NCBI RefSeq assembly: GCF_002259485.1
Contig: NZ_NPGA01000003.1
Location: forward strand, 124,001-188,000
DNA: 64,000 nt
Origin: Rhodococcus sp. 14-1411-2a
Lineage (GTDB): Bacteria; Actinomycetota; Actinomycetes; Mycobacteriales; Mycobacteriaceae
Direction of reading: 5' to 3'
Position numbers and translations under genes: made by a program. Shown here piece by piece: positions 49,586 to 56,998 of this stretch. Numbering within the stretch: position 1 is the stretch's first letter; the number at the start of each line of letters is the position of its first letter. The notes below the pieces were generated by a model. It made no database searches and was not told where the DNA came from. It saw only the letters and a list, made by a program, of their open reading frames with translations.

Positions 49586-50787
49586 TGGCCCCGATCAGCG
49601 TCGACCCGGACATCCTTGCCGATGCGGCTTCCCAGTACGGCAGCGCCAAGACCATCTCGAGCGGCGCGATAGCGAAACTCGCCGCGGAACTCGACCGGAA
49701 CTGGGGCTGCGCAGGCACCGACAACGCCGGAGAGTCCTGGGCAGACAGTTACGATTCCGCGGCATTCGACGCCGTTTCCACAGCAACCGACATCACGAAT
49801 GCGTTCGGCAAACTTCATGATCTGCTTGCAGCAACCGGCGTCAACCACGCTAACGCAGAGAATGCGAACACCGTTCCGCCGACTCCGCCGCTGCCCGCTC
49901 CCCCACAACTTCCTCCTACGATTACACCGCGGTTCAACGGTTCCTACGGCGGCGACACCGACGCCCCGATGGGGTGGGGGCTGATCACGCGATGGCTTCA
50001 GGGCCACATGTGGCCCAACGGTGATCCGGAGAAGTTGCGGGGTCTCGGAAGCGCGTGGCGCACCGCCGCCGAAGAGCTGAGACGAGCGAGCGACGCCACG
50101 AACTCCGCGTGGACCGACATGGAGGAACTTGCCTCCGACGAAGTGCCGCAGGCCCTCGCCCAAATGGACGGCGTCGACAGCGCTGCGCACAACGTCGCCG
50201 ACCAGTTCGACACTCTCGCGAGCGCTTGCGGCGAATGGGCCTCGACCATTCAGGACGCTCACCAGAGCGTCATCGATATCGTGGGAACCGCCATCGTTGC
50301 CGGCACGATCGCCGGCGCAGTTGCCGGCTTCTTCACCCTCGGCGTGGGAACGGTCGCCGTTACCGGCGCGACGGGCAGCGTCATCGCCGGAAGTGTCATC
50401 GCCGTCCTCACCGGAGTGGAAGCGGCGTCCGCAATTGCCGTCGGTGTCACCGTGGCAACCGGGGCGGCGGCTATCGGAATTGCGATGGACGTGCAACCGC
50501 TACTACAAGCAAGTCCGACGACCTTCAACGCAAACACTGGTGGGGGAAATTGGCACTACCATCCCGCGCCCCGGGGCGGTCTGCCAGGCTTTCCAAACGC
50601 CACACGAGGAAAACCGCTCAACCGCAGAACGCGGTGGACTGACGACAAAGGGAACATCTACGAATGGGATAGCCAACACGGCGCAGTCGAGAAATACAGC
50701 AAGAACGGCAAGCACTTGGGCGAATTCGATCCGAATACCGGAGCACAAACCAAGCCCCCAGATCCCACTAGAAAGCCTGGTCGATGA
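49585..50787 (+). CDS. Polymorphic type VII-secreted toxin with C-terminal colicin E3-type ribosomal RNase domain
   Basis: 400 residues. Residues 1-100 are a WXG-type export domain (SVDPDILADAASQYGSAK, RNWGCAGTDNAGESW). A Pro-rich linker and a second helical segment (about 140-230) follow, then a Gly/Ala/Val hydrophobic hairpin region (about 230-300). The tip from about 325 matches the colicin E3 cytotoxic domain: NWHYHPAPRGG, RRTRWTDDKG, YEWDSQHG and GEFDPNTGAQTKPPDP. E3 catalytic residues D510, H513, E517 and R545 correspond to D362, H365, E369 and R396; E515 is replaced by A367. E3 cleaves 16S rRNA at the decoding site. The tip is less GC-rich than the rest. Confidence 0.88.
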   Translation: MAPISVDPDILADAASQYGSAKTISSGAIAKLAAELDRNWGCAGTDNAGESWADSYDSAAFDAVSTATDITNAFGKLHDLLAATGVNHANAENANTVPPTPPLPAPPQLPPTITPRFNGSYGGDTDAPMGWGLITRWLQGHMWPNGDPEKLRGLGSAWRTAAEELRRASDATNSAWTDMEELASDEVPQALAQMDGVDSAAHNVADQFDTLASACGEWASTIQDAHQSVIDIVGTAIVAGTIAGAVAGFFTLGVGTVAVTGATGSVIAGSVIAVLTGVEAASAIAVGVTVATGAAAIGIAMDVQPLLQASPTTFNANTGGGNWHYHPAPRGGLPGFPNATRGKPLNRRTRWTDDKGNIYEWDSQHGAVEKYSKNGKHLGEFDPNTGAQTKPPDPTRKPGR

Positions 50788-50894
50788 CCAACCGAGGCCC
50801 GACATCTTGGTAACTCGAACCGGAGACGACGCCGGTTCACGACCGCTCGAGAATAAGGCAGCACGGTCTGACTACTACCAACAAGGAGAGGACA

Positions 50895-51134
50895 ATGTGG
50901 TACTTGGAATCATACGATAACCAAACCGATTTGATCGCGGACAGCTATCCCCTGACTGCTATCACCGGAGACGAAATCAGAGAACTGATTGACGTCGATG
51001 AAAGTGAACTTCCACTAGAAATGGGACCGTACCCAGTCGCATTGGCCGACGTGCCGAAGTTCGCCAAGTACATCGAGGGCGATTTCAGAGTCAGCTCTGA
51101 TAATGAATACTTCATCGGCTTGTTCACCGACTGA
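50895..51134 (+). CDS. Probable immunity protein to the E3-like toxin
   Basis: 79 residues, strongly acidic, starting MWYLESYDNQTDLIADSYPL with AAGGAGAG upstream. The C-terminal SSDNEYFIGLFTD resembles what I recall as the end of colicin E3 immunity protein (an SDNEYF segment). It lies about 107 bases after the toxin. Its base composition is clearly lower in GC than the window, like the toxin tip, suggesting they moved as a unit. Acidic inhibitors of this type block the basic RNase surface. Confidence 0.78.
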   Translation: MWYLESYDNQTDLIADSYPLTAITGDEIRELIDVDESELPLEMGPYPVALADVPKFAKYIEGDFRVSSDNEYFIGLFTD

Positions 51135-51448
51135 GGACTGAAAACCGGCTCGAAATTCACGTGCTCGGGAACATGACTGTCGACAACCAGTAACTGTCAT
51201 TCGGCACCTGACATCACAACGCGCCCTGACACGGTCCGGAGGTTCAGATGCAGGCCTCGGGCACGCTTCAACCCTGTTCCAATGTCGTCCGTGAGACTCA
51301 CCGCCGCCTCGACGTCGCCCTGGGCTCAACTGCAGGGACGATGAAACGCGGGCATCCGCTCGGTTCTGCAAACGCTCAGCCCAGCCATTTCGCAACCCGC
51401 AGGTCCAGTTGAATACCCGGACTCCGACTTCTTCGCTAACGTCGGACC
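51135..51448. other. Intergenic region between the immunity gene and the GS-like gene
   Basis: 314 bases. I see no gene with a good start and codon pattern on either strand. It may contain decayed remnants of earlier toxin or immunity modules and the promoter of the downstream pair. Confidence 0.4.
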
Positions 51449-52816
51449 ATGACGGACTCGAAGGCAGTCGACATCGACCACCTCACTCACACTCTGCGCG
51501 ACCGCAACATCGCCGGGGTCACCATCGGCTGGGTCGACAACAACGGCATCGTCCGATCACGCACCGTGCCCACCGCGGAATTGACGGCAGTCGCGCGACG
51601 CGGAGTAGGAGTCACCGCGGTGTTCGCGGTGTTCGATTCGCACGACGGGATCACGTTCGCCCACGATGGACTGTCGACGCCGTCCGGCGATGTGCGGTTG
51701 ATTCCGGTGATCGACAACGCGTCGAGCGTGGTCGCACTTGCCGGCCAACCGGGGCTTGCCTGGGTACACGGCCGGCAGCTCTCGGCGGACGGCTCTCCCT
51801 GGCCCTACGATCAACGCGCGGTTCTCGAGCGGCAGGTGCAACTGGCGGCCGATGCCGGTTTCGAAGTGCGGGCCGGATTCGAGATCGAGTTCGCGCTCAC
51901 CCGCGAATCGGACGGCCTGTCCGCTCATCGCGGACCTGCCTACTCTGCGAACGCAGTACGCGACGTCGACGAATTCATCGTGCTGCTGCTCAACGCGCTT
52001 GCCACGAACGGTCTGAGCATCGGCCAGATTCACGCCGAGTACGGCGCTTCCCAAATCGAGATCGCACTCAGTCCACTCGATCCGCTTGCCGCGGCCGATG
52101 CACAGATCCTCGCGCGGCAGACCATCCACTCAGCGGCACAAGCTCTGGGTCTGCGGGCCAGCTTCGCTCCCCTGCCGTCGTCGAGCAGTGCAGGCAATGG
52201 TTGGCATCTGCACACGTCGCTGGTCCGCGACGGTCGCAACGCGCTGACCGGCGACGGAGAGCACGGGCTGTCCGACACCGGGCGTTCGTACATCGCCGGC
52301 CTGGTTCGAGAACTGCCGGGACTCACTGCCATCACGGCACCGAGTTCGGGATCGCTGCTGCGTCGTCGACCCGGCTATTGGGCCGGTGCCTTCGGGTTCT
52401 GGGGCGTCGAGAACCGTGAGGCCGCCGTACGGCTCGTACCGTCGTCGCCGCTGCTCGGGCCGAATCACACCAACGTCGAGTTGAAAGCGTGCGATGCGTC
52501 GGCCAATCCGTACCTGGCGCTGGCCGTCACGATCGCGGCCGGTCTGTCGGGTGTGGCAGATGGCGCGCAGTTGCAGTCACCGGTTCAGGAGGATGTGGGC
52601 GGCTGGGACGACGCACGTCGTGACGCCGCGGTTATCTCTCCACTCGCGACGACCCATGCTCAGCAGCGGGAGAACCTGCTGTCATCCGAACTCGTCGCGA
52701 ACGTGTTGGGCGAGGATCTTCTGGGCGCGTTCGTTGCGTGCCGGGACGCCGATGCCGCGTGGGCAGAGAGTCACCACGAGGACGAACTGCTCGAATCGTT
52801 GCGCTGGATCTACTGA
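51449..52816 (+). CDS. Glutamine synthetase family protein (GlnA3/FluG/PuuA-like amide ligase)
   Basis: 455 residues. The catalytic barrel carries FEIEFAL (metal Glu residues), IHAEYGASQIEIALSP, the NGWHLHTSL ammonia/His motif and the NHTNVELKACDASANPYLA segment of the GS core. The N-terminal part (GVTIGWVDNNGIVRSRTVP) is the beta-grasp domain of non-canonical GS proteins. The adenylylation tyrosine loop of GlnA is not seen. Such enzymes ligate glutamate or other acids to amines. Substrate unknown. It lies one base upstream of a C39-like peptidase gene. Confidence 0.88.
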   Translation: MTDSKAVDIDHLTHTLRDRNIAGVTIGWVDNNGIVRSRTVPTAELTAVARRGVGVTAVFAVFDSHDGITFAHDGLSTPSGDVRLIPVIDNASSVVALAGQPGLAWVHGRQLSADGSPWPYDQRAVLERQVQLAADAGFEVRAGFEIEFALTRESDGLSAHRGPAYSANAVRDVDEFIVLLLNALATNGLSIGQIHAEYGASQIEIALSPLDPLAAADAQILARQTIHSAAQALGLRASFAPLPSSSSAGNGWHLHTSLVRDGRNALTGDGEHGLSDTGRSYIAGLVRELPGLTAITAPSSGSLLRRRPGYWAGAFGFWGVENREAAVRLVPSSPLLGPNHTNVELKACDASANPYLALAVTIAAGLSGVADGAQLQSPVQEDVGGWDDARRDAAVISPLATTHAQQRENLLSSELVANVLGEDLLGAFVACRDADAAWAESHHEDELLESLRWIY

Positions 52817-52817
52817 G

Positions 52818-53516
52818 ATGCTGCGACGGTTCCCCGGCGCAGGTGCAATCGTCTCCGCACTCGATCGTGTTCTGCCGCAACCGGATCAACTCTGCGGACC
52901 GTTCTCGGCATCGGTAGCGTTGACCGCTGTTCTCGACGAAGACGCACCGGATGTGACGGCACTCGCGGTCGCATCGGGATCCGCGATCTGGCCGATCGAG
53001 GTCGAGTCGGCGCGTCCCCCTGGATCGCCACGGATCACCGACGGGTGGGATGTACTGCCGAGGGCTGCATCGATCGATGCAGCCGGGACCACAGCAGCAG
53101 GTCTCGCGGCGGGCATCGCGACGGCGACCGACCACCGCGTTTCCGTAGTTCCGATCAGGGGACCCGGTACCGAGAGACTGCGTCTGTTTCTTTCCCGCCT
53201 TGCGGACGCGCAGCTCCGATTCAGCCTGCTGGCGAATGTACATACTGCAGAGTTGACCGAATTCGATTGGAGCGTAGGGCATTTCGTGACCGTCTGGGGA
53301 TTCGACCCAGCCGAGGACGGAGTAGCGATTGCCGACACCTATCGAGAACTCGGAGACCCGAGTATGCCACCCGGATGTAGGACCGTCTCCGCCGAGGCTT
53401 TCGCGTCGGCGATGTCCGAACGTGGCCTGCTCATGATCGTCGAGAGCGATGATCGCGATGCCGCACTGGCTCTGACCCGATCGCTCGACCTGCGACACGA
53501 CGTGTGGTCGGTATGA
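52818..53516 (+). CDS. C39-like cysteine-peptidase-fold protein (possibly DUF6885)
   Basis: 232 residues. LPQPDQLCGPFSASVAL gives a papain-type nucleophile C26 with a Gln just before it, and VGHFVTVWGFDP gives H155 and D163, so a Cys-His-Asp triad is plausible. No signal peptide or membrane helix. It starts one base after the GS-like stop, so the two are co-translated. The family name is from memory. Could cleave or rearrange an amide made by its ligase partner. Confidence 0.75.
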   Translation: MLRRFPGAGAIVSALDRVLPQPDQLCGPFSASVALTAVLDEDAPDVTALAVASGSAIWPIEVESARPPGSPRITDGWDVLPRAASIDAAGTTAAGLAAGIATATDHRVSVVPIRGPGTERLRLFLSRLADAQLRFSLLANVHTAELTEFDWSVGHFVTVWGFDPAEDGVAIADTYRELGDPSMPPGCRTVSAEAFASAMSERGLLMIVESDDRDAALALTRSLDLRHDVWSV

Positions 53517-53540
53517 AGCTCCGGGCCTGAGAAACACGAA

Positions 53541-53576
53541 ATGGGCGTGGGTTCCTCGAAAGGAACCCACGCCCAT
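53541..53576. terminator. Bidirectional terminator between the GS/C39 pair and rpsN
   Basis: A perfect 15-bp stem (53541-53555 with 53562-53576), 6-base loop TCGAAA, lies between the convergent C39-like gene and rpsN. Confidence 0.92.
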
Positions 53577-53609
53577 CAGCATGGTGTGGTGAAGCCCGAA
53601 GGCCTCAGA

Positions 53610-53795
53610 TCACCAGGAGCTCTTGCGAACTCCGGGAAGCTCTCCGGCGTGTGCCATCTCGCGCACGCAGATACGGCAGAGGCCGAACTTGCGGAACACG
53701 GAATGGGGACGGCCGCAGCGGTTGCAGCGAGTGTATGCACGCACCGCGAACTTCGGCTTCTTGTTGGCCTTGTTGACCAATGCCTTCTTCGCCAT
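53610..53795 (-). CDS. rpsN: 30S ribosomal protein S14, zinc-binding type Z
   Basis: 61 residues. [20 protein letters not shown] carries the four zinc cysteines. Four bases after rplE. A zinc-free copy is often encoded elsewhere in such genomes. Confidence 0.97.
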   Translation of the reverse strand: MAKKALVNKANKKPKFAVRAYTRCNRCGRPHSVFRKFGLCRICVREMAHAGELPGVRKSSW

Positions 53796-53799
53796 GGAC

Positions 53800-54372
53800 T
53801 CAGTTCTCCTTGAACGGGAAGCCGAGGTGCTTGAGCAGCGCGCGGCCTTCTTCGTTGTTGGTTGCGGTGGTTACTACGGTGATGTCCATGCCGCGCGGAC
53901 GGTCGATCTTGTCCACGTCGATCTCGTGGAACATCGACTGCTCGTTGAGGCCGAACGTGTAGTTTCCGTTGCCGTCGAACTGCGTGCCCGAGAGGCCGCG
54001 GAAGTCCCTGATTCGGGGAAGGGCAATGGAGACCAGACGGTCGAGGAACTCCCACATGCGGTCGCCACGGAGGGTGACGCGTGCGCCGATGGGCATTCCT
54101 TCGCGCAGCTTGAACTGTGCGATGGACTTGCGAGCCTTGCGGATCTCCGGCTTCTGGCCGGTGATGGCAGCGAGGTCGGCAACTGCACCGTTGATCAGCT
54201 TGGCGTCACGGGCGGCGTCGCCGACACCCATGTTGACGACGACCTTGACGATGCCGGGGATCTGCATGACGTTCTCGTATGCAAATTCGGTGTTCAGGGC
54301 GTCTTTGATCTCGGCGCGGTAGCGCGCCTTGAGGCGGGGCTGTTCGCCCGCGATGTTTTCGGTGGTAGTCAT
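53800..54372 (-). CDS. rplE: 50S ribosomal protein L5
   Basis: 190 residues from the ATG at 54372 ([19 protein letters not shown]), with [20 protein letters not shown] and the [19 protein letters not shown] ending of L5. Starts one base after the rplX stop. Confidence 0.97.
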   Translation of the reverse strand: MTTTENIAGEQPRLKARYRAEIKDALNTEFAYENVMQIPGIVKVVVNMGVGDAARDAKLINGAVADLAAITGQKPEIRKARKSIAQFKLREGMPIGARVTLRGDRMWEFLDRLVSIALPRIRDFRGLSGTQFDGNGNYTFGLNEQSMFHEIDVDKIDRPRGMDITVVTTATNNEEGRALLKHLGFPFKEN

Positions 54373-54373
54373 C

Positions 54374-54691
54374 TCAGATGTCCTTCCCGTTCTTGCGGGA
54401 AACACGAACGCGCTTGCCGGATTCCTCATCGGTCCGGTAGCCCACGCGAGTGGGGTTTCCGTCCGAGTCGACCACTGCGACGTTCGATACGTGGATCGGG
54501 GCTTCCTGAGTGACGATGCCACCCGAGGATGCGCCGCGCTGGTTGGCGGAGACCGCGGTGTGCTTCTTGATGCGGTTCACACCCTCGACCAGAACCTTGG
54601 AGTCAGCGGGGTAGGCCTGAATGACCTTGCCCTTGGCACCCTTGTCCTTGCCTGCGATCACGAGAACGGTGTCGCCCTTGTGCACCTTCAT
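54374..54691 (-). CDS. rplX: 50S ribosomal protein L24
   Basis: 105 residues, [23 protein letters not shown] motif at the N-terminus. Directly abuts rplN. Confidence 0.97.
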   Translation of the reverse strand: MKVHKGDTVLVIAGKDKGAKGKVIQAYPADSKVLVEGVNRIKKHTAVSANQRGASSGGIVTQEAPIHVSNVAVVDSDGNPTRVGYRTDEESGKRVRVSRKNGKDI

Positions 54692-55060
54692 TTACAGCAC
54701 CTCCGGGGCGAGCGAGACGATCTTCATGAACTTCTTCTCACGCAGCTCACGGCCGACCGGGCCGAAGATACGAGTTCCACGGGGATCGTTGTCGGGCTTG
54801 ATCAGCACCGCAGCGTTCTCGTCGAAACGGATGTACGAGCCATCCGGACGGCGACGCTCCTTGATGGTGCGGACGATGACCGCCTTGACGACCTCACCCT
54901 TCTTGATGTTTCCACCGGGAATGGCGTCCTTCACCGTAGCTACGATGATGTCGCCGATTCCGGCGTAGCGACGTGACGAACCACCGAGAACGCGGATGCA
55001 AAGGATTTCCTTCGCGCCCGTGTTATCAGCGACGCGTACTCGCGACTCCTGCTGAATCAC
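54692..55060 (-). CDS. rplN: 50S ribosomal protein L14
   Basis: 122 residues from a GTG at 55060 ([20 protein letters not shown]), the exact family length, ending [20 protein letters not shown] and the short tail. First gene of a new transcription block after the HerA island. Confidence 0.97.
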   Translation of the reverse strand: MIQQESRVRVADNTGAKEILCIRVLGGSSRRYAGIGDIIVATVKDAIPGGNIKKGEVVKAVIVRTIKERRRPDGSYIRFDENAAVLIKPDNDPRGTRIFGPVGRELREKKFMKIVSLAPEVL

Positions 55061-55173
55061 TAACTTCTCCTTGACCTGGATGTACGTACGTGCCGGATTT
55101 CCGTCCCGACACGCGCGGTCGGCTGCCGAGAGCGGGCGCACGAAGACACACCGCTGCCACAGGCAACCGGTCA

Positions 55174-55203
55174 AGTGTAGGGGAACGGGCCCTCGGGATC
55201 CAA
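55174..55203 (-). promoter_or_regulatory. Promoter of rplN-rplX-rplE-rpsN
   Basis: On the minus strand TTGGAT (complement at 55198-55203), an 18-base spacer and TACACT (complement at 55174-55179), preceded by GTTCCCC as at the rpsH promoter. About 115 bases of leader precede rplN. Confidence 0.55.
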
Positions 55204-55298
55204 ATCGCCATCGCTCGAGCACCGGCCGTCGCCTGCGAACCCAGAACTCTCGGTACGGTTTCGGGGATGGGACATCTTCGGATCAGCGGGGCGCGGCG

Positions 55299-56336
55299 AT
55301 GACGTCGACGGGCGACGACGGCGGCTGGTGGTCGAGTCTGCCACTGGATAGGGTCGTCCGACTGCACGGCGCAACCGAGCGCGAACTCGCCGAGTCCGTG
55401 AACCCTCTGCCGTCGGACGCGCCCTCGATCGTGTTCTTCGCGGTCGATCCCGCGTCGGCGAATCGTGCCGTCGATCTCGTCGATGCGGTGGTCACAGAAC
55501 TCGAGAACGCGGCAGTGCACTCGGTTCCGCTGTTGCTCACGGAATTCGACCACCACGAAGGCTCGTCGACCTTGGATCGGCGCGCTGCACGCGTCGCCGC
55601 CGTGCGGCTCGCCGGCGACACAGCGCACTTCGGTCCGTACGTCGGTGCCCTCGCGGACGCCGCGATCGCGGGGCGGTCGCCGCGTCGAACCGCATTCACC
55701 GTCGAGACCCGAGCCGCAGGGTCGGCCCGAGTACTCGCCTCCGCTCAGCACAGAAGCACTGTTGCCCTCGTGTTGGTCGTGCCCGTCGGAACGGACGCCG
55801 GAGTCGTCGCGGGAGCCGCGGAATGGTTGTGCGCCCACGCCGGGGCAGGGGTCTGGGTGACGGGCCTCGTGGCGTCGAACATGGACCGATTCCCGTCGGT
55901 CTCGGTACGTGCGCCGGAAGTACCCGACGGCGTCAGCACTGTCCTCGATCGATTCCGGCCGCTCAGCTATCCCCCGATCGCGGGTCACCCCCACCCGGCG
56001 AGCGAACCCGAAAAGCGTTTGTGCCGCGCGCTGGACGCCCATGACTGGGCCACCGGGCGTGAGCACAACCGCTCGATTCGGCTCGACGAGCTCAGCCGAC
56101 CGTTCACGGTCGACGTACTGTGGCGCACCGAGAAGGTCGTGGTGGAAATCGACGGAAACGAGCACCGGGCCGTCGATCGGTTCGCCGAGGACCGCGTCCG
56201 TGACAACCAACTGCAGACACACGGCTACATGGTGTTGCGCTTCACCAATGCTCAGGTGATCGACGATCCGCAACGTGTGGTCGCTACCATCCGCGAGGCA
56301 GTATCGAGAAGACGATCGAAGGGGGATCCTCGATGA
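55299..56336 (+). CDS. DUF559-type (Vsr-like PD-(D/E)xK) endonuclease, first gene of the HerA operon
   Basis: 345 residues. The N-terminal 230 residues are an Ala/Val-rich alpha/beta domain I do not recognise (SIVFFAVDPASANRAVDLVDAV, VALVLVVPVGTDAGVVAG). The C-terminal 110 residues match DUF559 nucleases: D272 in FTVDVLW, E283 and D285 in VVVEIDGNEH, then DRVRDNQLQTHGYMVLRFTNAQV. Stop overlaps the next gene as ATGA. Likely DNA-cutting subunit of the system. Confidence 0.82.
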   Translation: MTSTGDDGGWWSSLPLDRVVRLHGATERELAESVNPLPSDAPSIVFFAVDPASANRAVDLVDAVVTELENAAVHSVPLLLTEFDHHEGSSTLDRRAARVAAVRLAGDTAHFGPYVGALADAAIAGRSPRRTAFTVETRAAGSARVLASAQHRSTVALVLVVPVGTDAGVVAGAAEWLCAHAGAGVWVTGLVASNMDRFPSVSVRAPEVPDGVSTVLDRFRPLSYPPIAGHPHPASEPEKRLCRALDAHDWATGREHNRSIRLDELSRPFTVDVLWRTEKVVVEIDGNEHRAVDRFAEDRVRDNQLQTHGYMVLRFTNAQVIDDPQRVVATIREAVSRRRSKGDPR

Positions 56337-56998
56337 GCACCGAAGACCTGAACGGGACGGAAGCGGCAGTGCTGCTCGTCCTGATGGCCGAGGCAAGTCC
56401 GGTCAAGAACTCCGAACTCAGAGCGATGGGACCCGAGCTCGCGAAGCCGTCCCGGGACAGGCTGAAGAATGCCGGTCTGATCGAGGTGAATGCATCCGTC
56501 CGACCGATGACTCTCGAACTGACCGACAAGGGTTGGCGCACCTGCGGCGAACTCATCGGCGGGGAGCCACCGGCCCGGTCGACGGGAGCAGGAAAGGCCA
56601 TGTTCACCGTCTTGGCCGGGTTGCGTCGGTGGCTCGACCGCACCGACAGCCGTCCGGCGGACGTGTTCTCGCCCCGCGGAGACGAGGCTGCACCCGACGA
56701 ACCTGCAATCGACGAGAAGGCCGTCGGTTCCGATACCGTCGACATCGAAGCCTCGATTCGCGCGGCCTATGCCCGGCTCGCCCGCGAACCCGGCAGCACC
56801 GTGCGACTCTCCAGGCTGCGAAACGAGTTGCGCGACATACCCAGAAGCGATCTCGACGACGCCCTGGCGCGTCTGCGTCGTGCGGCGGACGTCTCGTTGA
56901 TTCCCGAAGAGAATCAGAAGACCCTGACCGACGAGGAACGCGCTGCGGCCGTTGTCGTCGGTAACCAGCAGAACCACCTTCTCTCGATCGAACCATGA
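56333..56998 (+). CDS. Double winged-helix protein, second gene of the HerA operon
   Basis: 221 residues. Residues about 6-75 look like a winged helix (GTEAAVLLVLMAEASPVKNSEL, LKNAGLIEVN, LELTDKGWRTC). An acidic Pro/Asp linker follows to about 135. Residues about 138-221 look like a second one (RLSRLRNELRDIPRSDLDDAL, DVSLIPEENQKTLTDEERAA). Overlaps both neighbours by four bases (ATGA twice). A DNA-recognition or adaptor subunit joining nuclease and ATPase is a reasonable inference. Confidence 0.75.
   Translation: MSTEDLNGTEAAVLLVLMAEASPVKNSELRAMGPELAKPSRDRLKNAGLIEVNASVRPMTLELTDKGWRTCGELIGGEPPARSTGAGKAMFTVLAGLRRWLDRTDSRPADVFSPRGDEAAPDEPAIDEKAVGSDTVDIEASIRAAYARLAREPGSTVRLSRLRNELRDIPRSDLDDALARLRRAADVSLIPEENQKTLTDEERAAAVVVGNQQNHLLSIEP

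Noticed and set aside
50784..50813. Nine-codon ATG frame overlapping the toxin stop (ATGA)
   Set aside because: Too short to be a gene and no family relation; at most it helps ribosomes reach the immunity gene.
51015..51395. 126-codon minus-strand frame after the immunity gene
   Set aside because: It overlaps the immunity gene in antisense, has an Arg/Ser/Cys-rich composition and no ribosome site; at most a decayed remnant.
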